NCBI GenBank assembly: GCA_012962735.1
Contig: DTXA01000158.1
Span: 1-14,506 of the forward strand
DNA length: 14,506 nt
Origin: Candidatus Latescibacterota bacterium
GTDB lineage: Bacteria; Latescibacterota; 4484-107; B68-G9
Reading direction: 5' to 3'
Shown here: positions 6,804 through 13,578 of the stretch, in pieces
How positions within the stretch are numbered: the stretch's first letter is position 1
How the letters are laid out: every line of letters begins with the position of its first letter
Translations under genes and position numbers: made by a program
Notes under the pieces: generated by a model
Seen by the model: the letters and a program-made list of their open reading frames with translations, nothing else
Databases searched by the model: none
Told to the model about the DNA's origin: nothing

Positions 6804-7211
6804 GTGATCTCCCGTAAGCTTGTCCTGCGCTTCCCAACACATCTTGTCGACAAGCCCATCATCTACCGGCTGGTTAAGGACTACGACCTGGTCTTCAATA
6901 TCCTTAAGGCCGATATAAGCCCCCAGGAGGAGGGGGTGCTGGTGTTCGAATTGAGCGGCGAACCTCAGGCTGTAGAATCCGGCGTCGCCTACCTCCGGGA
7001 CCTGGGTGTTCACATCCAGCCCTTCAGCGAGGACGTGCGTCGGGACGAGGACAAATGCACCCACTGCGGAGTCTGTGTGGTGATGTGCCCTACCGGCGCC
7101 CTCAGCATCGACCGGACCACTATGCTGGTGTCCTTCGATAGCTCCAAGTGCATAGCCTGTGAGGCTTGCATCGAGGCCTGCCCTCCCAGGGCTATGCAGA
7201 TCCGGTTTTAG
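6804..7211 (+). CDS. NIL-domain 2x[4Fe-4S] ferredoxin
   Basis: The protein has 135 residues. The N-terminal NIL domain (about 2-75) contains the defining tripeptide in LVFNILKADISP (29-40). The C-terminal half has two complete cluster motifs: CTHCGVCVVMCP (85-96) and CIACEACIEACP (116-127). It should carry low-potential electrons in the cytoplasm. NIL-ferredoxins serve as the iron-sulfur partner in reductive sulfuration of aspartate semialdehyde in anaerobes, often with COG1900 and COG2122 proteins, and may also reduce the radical SAM cluster here. The start is GTG 6804, chosen for AAGGAGGG 5 nt upstream. The frame stays open far upstream, but that part is out-of-frame reading of the UPF0280 gene. 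The radical SAM gene begins 15 nt after the stop. Confidence 0.92.
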   Translation: MISRKLVLRFPTHLVDKPIIYRLVKDYDLVFNILKADISPQEEGVLVFELSGEPQAVESGVAYLRDLGVHIQPFSEDVRRDEDKCTHCGVCVVMCPTGALSIDRTTMLVSFDSSKCIACEACIEACPPRAMQIRF

Positions 7212-7225
7212 GAGGTGATCCCTCT

Positions 7226-8359
7226 ATGGCGTGGACCCGACGCCAGTTCCTCAGGACCGTCCTGTCCGCCTCCGCGGCCTCGGCCTTCCCCACCTTGGCT
7301 TTGCCTTACTCTCATCGCTTTCCCAGGGAGAGTGACCCCGCTGATGAATCCCTGGTCGAGGCCTGGCACTATGAGAAGCTCCCCCACAAAAAGATCCGCT
7401 GCACCCTCTGCCCCAGGGAGTGCGTCATAGACGACCAAGAACGGGGTTATTGCGGGGTCCGGGAGAATCGGGGAGGAGTTTACTATACCCTGGTGTACGG
7501 CAAGCCCTGCACCTGGCACGTAGACCCCATAGAGAAGAAGCCTCTCTTCCACTTCATCCCCGGAACCAAGGCCTTCTCCATCTCAACCGTAGGATGCAAC
7601 ATAGAGTGCAAGTTCTGCCAGAACTGGCAGATATCCCAAATCCGTCCTGAGCAGAGCGTAGACTACGTCGCCTCCCCCGGAGAGATCGCTTGGGCAGCCG
7701 ATGCCACCGGATGTGCAAGCATCGCCTATACATACGCCGAGCCCGTCATCTTCTACGAGTACATGTACGACTGCGCTGTGGAGGGCCGGAAGAGGGATGT
7801 GCGCAGCGTGATGATCTCCAACGGTTACATAAACCGGGAGCCCATGCGGCAGCTCTGCAAGGTCTTAGATGCTGTGAAGATAGATTTCAAGGCCTATACA
7901 GAACGCTTCTATAGGGAGTTGTGCCGGGGACACCTCAAGCCCGTACTTGACACCCTCGTCCTCCTTAAGCAAATGGGCATATGGTTTGAAATGGTGTACC
8001 TGGTCGTCCCCACCCAAAACGACTCCCCCGACGAAATACGCCAGATGTGCCGTTGGATCCTCCAGGAGCTCGGCCCCGACGTCCCTCTGCATTTCACCAG
8101 ATTTTACCCCCAGTACAAAATGCGCAACCTCCCCCCCACTCCCGTGAAGACCTTAGAGCGGGCATGGGAAATAGCCCGGGATGAGGGCCTGCATTTCGTA
8201 TACATCGGCAACGTCCCAGGCCACAGGGCTGAGAGCACCTACTGCCCCTCCTGCGACAGAAGGCTCATCTACCGCATCGGATATGCAGTGGAAGTCGAGG
8301 GCCTAAGGAACGGTCGCTGCGCCCACTGCGGCCGGGAGATACCGGGGGTATGGCTATGA
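7226..8359 (+). CDS. AmmeMemoRadiSam system radical SAM enzyme, Tat-targeted
   Basis: This 377-residue radical SAM protein is of the PflA-activase-like (COG1180) type found with AMMECR1 and Memo. The SAM-cluster motif is CNIECKFCQNW (C124, C128, C131). An N-terminal Cys set typical of the group is CTLCPRECVID and GYCGVREN (C59, C62, C66, C76). SVMISNGYINREPM (194-207) and DAVKIDFKAY (215-224) follow the partial TIM barrel. A C-terminal zinc ribbon has CPSC (340-343) and CAHC (365-368). The start ATGGCG lies 5 nt after a perfect GGAGGTGATC and gives MAWTRRQFLR followed by an Ala-rich hydrophobic run, a convincing Tat signal. Export of a radical SAM enzyme is unusual because SAM and reductant are cytoplasmic. 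The substrate is unknown; gene partnership suggests it acts with the Memo-AMMECR1 protein. Confidence 0.93.
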   Translation: MAWTRRQFLRTVLSASAASAFPTLALPYSHRFPRESDPADESLVEAWHYEKLPHKKIRCTLCPRECVIDDQERGYCGVRENRGGVYYTLVYGKPCTWHVDPIEKKPLFHFIPGTKAFSISTVGCNIECKFCQNWQISQIRPEQSVDYVASPGEIAWAADATGCASIAYTYAEPVIFYEYMYDCAVEGRKRDVRSVMISNGYINREPMRQLCKVLDAVKIDFKAYTERFYRELCRGHLKPVLDTLVLLKQMGIWFEMVYLVVPTQNDSPDEIRQMCRWILQELGPDVPLHFTRFYPQYKMRNLPPTPVKTLERAWEIARDEGLHFVYIGNVPGHRAESTYCPSCDRRLIYRIGYAVEVEGLRNGRCAHCGREIPGVWL

Positions 8360-8421
8360 TCACATTCTGGTTGACGTCCTTCGCTTTTCTGAGCGGCTCA
8401 GCGTTGAAGAAGGGCATCTGA
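8356..8421 (+). CDS. Possible 21-codon hydrophobic peptide
   Basis: An ATG overlaps the radical SAM stop as ATGA and opens a 21-codon frame ending at TGA 8419-8421. It reads MITFWLTSFAFLSG, then SALKKGI: one short hydrophobic segment with a basic tail. The ATGA overlap would allow coupled translation, and the 119-nt gap before the next gene is the longest in this operon. It could equally be chance or the stub of a lost gene. The rest of the gap holds a small CTGAG-CGG-CTCAG hairpin (8389-8401) and the AAGGAGGT site of the next gene. Confidence 0.2.
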   Translation: MITFWLTSFAFLSGSALKKGI

Positions 8422-8478
8422 AGTCCCTAACAGAAGGCATCTCCTGTACCGAAACGTAATATACAAGGAGGTTAAAAA

Positions 8479-9966
8479 ATGATGGGAGCATCCTTAGGAG
8501 GAGTGTTTCTGGCTTTGAGCTTAGTGCTTTTCGGGTTGGCTGTGGGAGCCGTGGCTGGGCCAGTCCGCAAACCCGCCGTGGCCGGCCAGTTCTACCCAGG
8601 GGACCCGGGCACCCTCAGGCGGATGGTAAAGGAACTCTTAGAGAACGTCCGCAAGGTCCCCATAGATGGCGAAGTCATCAGCCTGATCGCCCCCCACGCC
8701 GGGTACTCTTACTCCGGTCCCACGGCCGCGGTGGCCTACAAACAGGTTATGGGCAAACGTTACGACGCCGTCATAGTCGTAGGCCCCAGCCATAGAGAGC
8801 CCCTTAGGGGCAGCTCCGTATGGGCCGAAGGAGGGTACGAGACCCCCTTGAGCGTGGTGCCTGTAGCAGAGGAGATCGCCAAGAAGATGCTTTCCACCGA
8901 AGACGATATAACTTTCGCCGAAAAGGGCCACCAGTACGAGCACTCCGTAGAGGTCCAGATCCCCTTCCTCCAGGTGGCCGTTCCAGACCTGAAGGTCGTC
9001 CCGGTGGTGATGGGGGAGCAGAACCTTCGGGCCTGCCGTAACCTCGCCGACGCCATAGTGCGGGCCTGTAAGGGCAAGAATGTCCTCTTAGTGGCCAGCT
9101 CCGACCTCTACCATGGGTACAACTACGATGAGTGCGTGCGCACCGACGAGAGGACGTTAAAGGCCATCCTTCGCTTTGACCCTGAGGGGTTTGTGGAGGG
9201 ATTGCTCAGAGGGGAGTACCAGGCCTGCGGGGGTGGTCCTATAACGGCCGTGCTGATGGCAGCCCGGGAGCTCGGGGCGGACAAAGTGAAGCTATTGGCC
9301 CGCACTAACTCCAATGATGTCATGGGGGAGCGAGGAGGATACGTGGTGGGGTACTCCGCCTTAGCCGTATACCGGGCCGGGGGCGGGAAGGGTCGTAAGA
9401 AAGTGGGCGTGGAACTGGGTCTGAGCGAAGAAGATAAGAAAACCCTGCTGGCCATAGCCCGCCGCACTGTGGAGCGGGTGACCAGGGGGGAACCTGCCCC
9501 GAGCTTCGAGGTAACCTCCGATAGACTGACCCGGAAGTGCGGGGCTTTCGTCACCCTTAAGAAGTACGGGGAACTGAGGGGATGCATCGGCTGCATCGAG
9601 GCCATAAAGCCCCTCTGGGAGGCCGTGCGGGACATGGCCCGGGCGGCTGCCTTAGAAGACCCGCGCTTCCCTCCGGTCCGGCCGGAAGAGGTCTCTGACC
9701 TGGAGATGGAGATATCCGTCCTCACTCCTCTGCGGAGGGTAGAGGACATAAACGACATCGTCATAGGAAGGGATGGGCTGATCGTTAGGAAGGGGTGGCG
9801 CCAAGGCCTGTTGTTGCCCCAAGTCGCGACAGAGTACGGGTGGGATGTAAGGACCTTCCTCGAGCACACCTGTCTCAAGGCCGGACTCCCCCGGAACGCC
9901 TGGAAGGACCCCGATGCTGAGATCTTGGCGTTCTCGGCCGAGGTGTTCTCCGAGGGGGAATTCTGA
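8479..9966 (+). CDS. Memo-AMMECR1 fusion (AmmeMemoRadiSam proteins B and A), exported
   Basis: The protein has 495 residues and two domains. A Sec signal peptide covers about 1-27 (GVFLALSLVLFGLAVGAVAG). The Memo domain (28-300) keeps the metal-site residues of the dioxygenase-like fold: APHAGYSYSG (H73), GPSHREP (H105), HQYEHSVEVQIPF (151-163), SSDLYHGYN (D209, H212) and CGGGPITAV (C250). A Gly/Lys linker (GGGKGRKK, 301-308) leads to the AMMECR1 domain (311-495), with CGAFVTL (354-360), the invariant LRGCIG (367-372), EDPRFPPVRPEE (393-404) and LLLPQVATEYGWD (444-456). AMMECR1, Memo and a radical SAM enzyme form a widely conserved set of unknown function; human Memo binds iron and copper. 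Here both halves are one exported polypeptide. AAGGAGGT precedes the ATG by 6 nt. This is the last gene of the operon. Confidence 0.95.
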   Translation: MMGASLGGVFLALSLVLFGLAVGAVAGPVRKPAVAGQFYPGDPGTLRRMVKELLENVRKVPIDGEVISLIAPHAGYSYSGPTAAVAYKQVMGKRYDAVIVVGPSHREPLRGSSVWAEGGYETPLSVVPVAEEIAKKMLSTEDDITFAEKGHQYEHSVEVQIPFLQVAVPDLKVVPVVMGEQNLRACRNLADAIVRACKGKNVLLVASSDLYHGYNYDECVRTDERTLKAILRFDPEGFVEGLLRGEYQACGGGPITAVLMAARELGADKVKLLARTNSNDVMGERGGYVVGYSALAVYRAGGGKGRKKVGVELGLSEEDKKTLLAIARRTVERVTRGEPAPSFEVTSDRLTRKCGAFVTLKKYGELRGCIGCIEAIKPLWEAVRDMARAAALEDPRFPPVRPEEVSDLEMEISVLTPLRRVEDINDIVIGRDGLIVRKGWRQGLLLPQVATEYGWDVRTFLEHTCLKAGLPRNAWKDPDAEILAFSAEVFSEGEF

Positions 9967-9989
9967 AGATCTCTCCCACGGGTGCTGCA

Positions 9990-10211
9990 TCATCGTCGCT
10001 CGTAAGGAATTGCGACATAGCCATGATCAGCGAGGACTTCCTTTTCGTGCCTCCTCGATGATCGTCGTCCTCGAAACCCGTCATGGCGAAGAGCGTCTCA
10101 TGCTCGGGGAAGTTCTCCCGTCCGCTGTAATATGCGTCGAGCTTCTCCTGGACCTTGGGATGAATGTTGAGAGCATACGGAAGCTTCAAGTACGATCTCC
10201 CTGGGAGTCAT
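9990..10211 (-). pseudogene. Degraded N-terminal piece of a uroporphyrinogen-decarboxylase-family (MtaA/CmuA-like) gene
   Basis: GGAGGGAG lies 5 nt before ATG 10211-10209, which begins MTPREIVLEA, the usual opening of UroD-family methyltransferase-like proteins. The frame then breaks. One frame over, from 10189, the sequence reads LPYALNIHPKVQEKLDAYYS and GRENFPEHETLFAMTGFEDD, which fits the next part of such proteins. After about 10056 the similarity stops, although full-length members have about 350 residues. A third frame continues RHEKEVLADHGYVAIPYERR and stops at 9992-9990, possibly the old C-terminus. The gene therefore seems to have suffered a large internal deletion plus at least one frameshift. 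It lies 37 nt after the nuclease-like gene and was probably its operon partner. The family call rests on remembered motifs and is moderate at best. Confidence 0.45.
10025..10063. repeat. Imperfect inverted repeat between convergent operons
   Basis: GATCAGCGAGGA (10025-10036) and TCCTCGATGATC (10052-10063) are inverted copies with one mismatch around a 15-nt loop. Neither strand has a T-run after it, so it is not a standard intrinsic terminator. It sits where two frames of the UroD-like relic meet and about 60 bp after the Memo-AMMECR1 stop. It may slow transcription in the convergent gap, or mark the deletion junction. Confidence 0.5.
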
Positions 10212-10248
10212 AGTATCTCCCTCCAAACTTACAGCTGCTGAGTAGAAA

Positions 10249-11097
10249 TCACCGGCCTTCCCTCCCGCCCTGCACCCAGGCCGTGTACCAGAGGTCCGCT
10301 GTGAGCTGAGCGCCGGCTGCCAGCCGCTTCGTTACGAACCTCACCGCCTCTGGTGTGGCTTTCTCTAAGACCCTCCGGTTGTCTAAGGCATATACCCTGT
10401 CCACTAAGCGGTAGGACTCCTCCATCGCACGCACCAGGGCCTCCTGCACATCTTCGTAGGCCTCGGGGGTATACATATAGGGCAGGAGGTCCCAGGCCTC
10501 TATGAATTGTTCCACGATCGGCCCCTCGAACCGGTCGTGTATGCCCTTATTGGAGATCAGCTCGCCCTTTTTGTTCACCCTTCCGTCGTAGTGCACTGTG
10601 AGATGCAAAGGCTGGGAGAGATCCTCGGTGAAGTGCGCCAGGCTCCCCGCGAAGAACACCGCCTGTACCCTCAGGCTGAGGTCCACCGGCCGCTCTCTCA
10701 ATTCCCCGAGAACTCCCTTAAGGACCTCGTACAGCTCCAGGATGTGGTACGGCAGGAGCCCGGGGACCTTTTCCTCCGTTCGGCACCAGTGCTCCAGGAC
10801 GGCGAACCTGTCGGGATACTCCTTCAGAAACTTTCCCAGCGGCAGGTCCAGAAACTCCAAGTCCATGAAGTGGTCCCGTCTCCATCCGGCTCGAGCGGTT
10901 GGCCCGTATGCATTCCACCTGTCCGGGGCGGCAGAAAGCGGCATCAGAACGTCCCCTAAGGCTCCAAAGAACTCCGATGTATCCCCCGGCAGCATCCTAA
11001 GGGCAGCCTCGGTGGCGATCCGATGCCCCTTCTCCCACCAGGCTCCCGTCGGGGAACTCAACAGAAGAGCTAAGAAAACCTGAAAGAGCTTGCGCAT
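10249..11097 (-). CDS. Secreted S1/P1-nuclease / zinc-phospholipase-C-like protein
   Basis: The protein has 282 residues. A signal peptide (MRKLFQVFLALLLSSPTGA) would be cleaved to leave a Trp at the N-terminus (WWEKGHRIATEAALRMLP). In S1/P1 nucleases and bacterial phospholipase C, the mature N-terminal Trp, an early His and later His/Asp residues bind three zinc ions. Candidates here are W20, H25, D59 (APDRW), H118, H155 and D159 in AGSLAHFTEDLSQPLH (150-165), and H187 in GIHDRFEG. The AHFTED-QPLH block is the strongest signature. The likely role is extracellular hydrolysis of nucleic acid or phospholipid; the sequence does not decide which. It follows threonine synthase after 31 nt on the same strand, and a degraded gene follows it. 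The start has GAGGGG only 2 nt away, closer than ideal. Confidence 0.75.
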   Translation of the reverse strand: MRKLFQVFLALLLSSPTGAWWEKGHRIATEAALRMLPGDTSEFFGALGDVLMPLSAAPDRWNAYGPTARAGWRRDHFMDLEFLDLPLGKFLKEYPDRFAVLEHWCRTEEKVPGLLPYHILELYEVLKGVLGELRERPVDLSLRVQAVFFAGSLAHFTEDLSQPLHLTVHYDGRVNKKGELISNKGIHDRFEGPIVEQFIEAWDLLPYMYTPEAYEDVQEALVRAMEESYRLVDRVYALDNRRVLEKATPEAVRFVTKRLAAGAQLTADLWYTAWVQGGREGR

Positions 11098-11128
11098 ATC
11101 CCCTCATCCCGGCACAACTCTTATTTCC

Positions 11129-12184
11129 TTACAGTCCTATCGCCTCGGCGACCGCCTCCTCCTTCGCCTCCACTGTTATGGACCTTTGGGCCGTAGCTAT
11201 CGCCCTGTCCGGGTCCTTAAGCCCGTGACCCGTCAAAACGCATATCACTGTCTCCCCTCCCCTGAAAAACCCTCTCCGGTGGAGCTTGATCACCCCGGCT
11301 ACGGAGGCCGCCGAGGCCGGCTCTGCGAATATGCCCTCCAGCTTTGCCAACATCTTGTAAGCCTCCAATATCTCCTCGTCCATTACAGTGTCTATCAGTC
11401 CCCCCGATTCGTCCCTCGCGGCCACAGCTCCTTTCCAACTGGCCGGGTTTCCGATTCTGATGGCCGTGGCTATGGTCTCAGGGTTGGGGATAGGGTACCC
11501 ACGCACTATGGGAGCTGCCCCCTCTGCCTGGAAGCCCAATATCTTGGGAAGGGAGGATGTCTTCCCCCTTTGATAGTACTCCTTGTACCCCTTCCAGTAA
11601 GATGTGATGTTCCCAGCATTTCCTACGGGGAGGGCATGGTACTCCGGCGCCCTTCCTAAGTGATCGCATACTTCGAAGGCCGCCGTCTTCTGGCCCTCTA
11701 TGCGGTGTGGATTGATGGAATTGACCAAAGTTATCGGGTACTTCTCCGTAATCTCACGGACGAGGTTCAAAGCGTGGTCGAAGTTCCCCTTTATCTGTAT
11801 CACCTTTGCGCCTTCCACCATCGCCTGGGCGAGCTTCCCGAGGGCTATATTCCCCTCCGGGATGACCACCACCGCCTGAATCCCCGCCCGGGCGGCGTAG
11901 GCTGCGGCCGACGCCGAGGTATTCCCAGTGGAGGCGCAGATCACTGCCTTGGCCCCGAGCTCGACCGCCTTGGAGACCGCTACCGTCATCCCGCGGTCCT
12001 TGAAGGAAGCCGTGGGGTTTAACCCTTCATATTTGAAATACAGCTCTACCTTCATCCCCAACTCCCGCACCAGCCTGCGGGAAGGGATAAGTGGAGTGTT
12101 CCCCTCCCACAAAGTGACGACAGGGGTATCATCGGAAACCGGGAGGTACTCCCGGTAGTGCTCTATGACCCCCCTCCATATCAT
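11129..12184 (-). CDS. thrC: Threonine synthase
   Basis: This PLP enzyme converts O-phosphohomoserine to threonine, the last step of the pathway. The 351-residue form is the short bacterial class also found in Bacillus. The PLP lysine is K62 in NPTASFKDRGM. The phosphate-binding and substrate loops are STGNTSASAAAYAARAG, LVNSINPHRIEGQKTAAFE and LPVGNAGNITSYWKGYKEYY. The start is taken as ATG 12184, because AAAGGAGG precedes it by 4 nt and the product begins MIWRGVIEHYREYLPV, matching known ThrC N-termini. An ATG at 12229 would add 15 residues with no counterpart. Homoserine dehydrogenase lies 49 nt upstream. No homoserine kinase gene is present in the window, although its product is the substrate. 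Confidence 0.95.
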   Translation of the reverse strand: MIWRGVIEHYREYLPVSDDTPVVTLWEGNTPLIPSRRLVRELGMKVELYFKYEGLNPTASFKDRGMTVAVSKAVELGAKAVICASTGNTSASAAAYAARAGIQAVVVIPEGNIALGKLAQAMVEGAKVIQIKGNFDHALNLVREITEKYPITLVNSINPHRIEGQKTAAFEVCDHLGRAPEYHALPVGNAGNITSYWKGYKEYYQRGKTSSLPKILGFQAEGAAPIVRGYPIPNPETIATAIRIGNPASWKGAVAARDESGGLIDTVMDEEILEAYKMLAKLEGIFAEPASAASVAGVIKLHRRGFFRGGETVICVLTGHGLKDPDRAIATAQRSITVEAKEEAVAEAIGL

Positions 12185-12233
12185 CCGGCCTCCTTTCCGA
12201 AGAGTCCTCCGCTTGAGATCCCCCGACATAACC

Positions 12234-13517
12234 TCAGCACAGCTCCTCCACCCGTATTACCTGGGTGCGGCCCCGGATCACCTCCAGCCGGTCTATGCGG
12301 GCCACAGCCCTGCGCACCGCCTCCTCCTTGGCCTCGTGGGTCATCATCACGACGGGCACCGCCTCTTCGGCCCTTCCCTTCTGGATGACAGAGGATATGC
12401 TTATGCCCTCTTCCGCCAACACCCGGGATATCTGGGCAAGGACACCTGGCCGATCTAAGGCTAAAAAACGGAAGTAGTACGGCAAGATCACATCCTTCAT
12501 AGGGAGAAGTTTCAGCCCGGAATTTTTCAGTAGACTCCTGACCCTGGGAGTCGCTCCGGAAAGCCGCCTTCCGGCCAAGGCCACGACGTCCGCCACAACC
12601 GCGCGGGCCGTGGGCCTTCCCCCCGCTCCCTTACCGTAAAACAGCTGATGGCCCACCCCCTTGCCCACAAGTTCCAGGGCGTTGAACTCCTCCCGGACGT
12701 TGGCCAACATAGCCCTCTGTGGTACTAGAGCAGGATGTACTCTGGCCTCCACCCGTTCCCCGACGCGGTGGGCGACGGCCAGCAGCTTCACCTTATATCC
12801 GAATTCCTCGGCGTACTCTAAGTCTTGGGGGGTAATCCGCTCGATGCCCTCGCAGAACACCTCCTCCAGGGCCACCGACATCCCGAAGGCGACCCTCAGA
12901 AGCACCACCAGCTTCTGGAGCGTATCGCGGCCGCTGACGTCCAAGCTTGGGTCCGCTTCCGCATATCCCGCCTCTTGGGCCTCCCGTAGGGCTTTCTCGA
13001 ACGAAAGGCCGTCCTCCTCCATGCGGGTCAGGATATAGTTCGTCGTGCCGTTGAGTATGCCGTATAGCCGCTCTATCCGTTCCTCAGCCAAGCCCTCCCG
13101 GATGGCACGGATAAGGGGAATCCCTCCCCCCACGCTGGCTTCGAAGCCCACGTCCACCATCCGCTCCCAGGCAGCTTGGAACAATTCGTCCCCGCACTGA
13201 GCCAAGAGGGCCTTGTTGGCCGTGACCACATCCTTCCCCCGCTGGATGGCCTCCAAGAGGAAGGACCTTGCAGGCTCTATACCCCCTATCAACTCCACAA
13301 CTATGTCCACATCCTCCGCCCCTACCACCTCCTCGGCCCTTGTAGTCAAGGCCCTCCGGGGGACCTCCACACCCCGAGGGGTGGTGATGTCCAGATCAGC
13401 CACCCTGCGCAATTCCAACCGAAAGCCCGTCCCCTCTATCCCCTCCACCAACAGTCGCACCACCTCCGAACCCACCTTACCGAACCCGATGACCCCTACT
13501 CCAACTGTTGACTTCAC
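12234..13517 (-). CDS. hom: Homoserine dehydrogenase with C-terminal ACT domain
   Basis: This enzyme reduces aspartate 4-semialdehyde to homoserine with NAD(P)H, the branch point toward threonine and methionine. Its 427 residues are the usual length of the monofunctional form. The nucleotide-binding loop is GVIGFGKVG (8-16). The catalytic region contains TANKALLA (99-106), GGGIPLI (130-136), LNGTTNYILTRM (155-166), and EADPSLDVSGRDTLQKL (187-203) with the conserved Asp and Lys. An ACT domain follows (about 347-427: YYFRFLALDRPGVLAQIS), the probable site of threonine feedback control. The start is GTG 13517 behind a GGGAGGGGAG tract. It lies 61 nt after the arabinofuranosidase gene and upstream of thrC, so hom-thrC form one unit. 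Confidence 0.95.
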   Translation of the reverse strand: MKSTVGVGVIGFGKVGSEVVRLLVEGIEGTGFRLELRRVADLDITTPRGVEVPRRALTTRAEEVVGAEDVDIVVELIGGIEPARSFLLEAIQRGKDVVTANKALLAQCGDELFQAAWERMVDVGFEASVGGGIPLIRAIREGLAEERIERLYGILNGTTNYILTRMEEDGLSFEKALREAQEAGYAEADPSLDVSGRDTLQKLVVLLRVAFGMSVALEEVFCEGIERITPQDLEYAEEFGYKVKLLAVAHRVGERVEARVHPALVPQRAMLANVREEFNALELVGKGVGHQLFYGKGAGGRPTARAVVADVVALAGRRLSGATPRVRSLLKNSGLKLLPMKDVILPYYFRFLALDRPGVLAQISRVLAEEGISISSVIQKGRAEEAVPVVMMTHEAKEEAVRRAVARIDRLEVIRGRTQVIRVEELC

Positions 13518-13578
13518 CTCCCCTCCCTTACCTTAACTCTGAGCTTCGCCGGCGGTCGCCACAGGCTATATTCCCCTC

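Noticed and set aside
7166..7225. Earlier ATG for the radical SAM gene
   Set aside because: It lies inside the ferredoxin coding end. The ATG at 7226 has a perfect GGAGGTGATC and gives a proper Tat leader.
8434..8462. TAATAT at 8457-8462 as an internal promoter -10 for Memo-AMMECR1
   Set aside because: There is no -35-like element at proper spacing, and the start would fall inside or after the ribosome binding site.
9875..9989. Extension of the UroD-like relic frame into the 3' end of Memo-AMMECR1
   Set aside because: The extension is Pro/Arg-rich and antisense to a well-conserved AMMECR1 end; a more sensible frame stops at 9990, before the overlap.
12185..12229. Earlier ATG for thrC
   Set aside because: It adds 15 basic residues absent from known ThrC proteins; the ATG at 12184 has AAAGGAGG and matches the family N-terminus.
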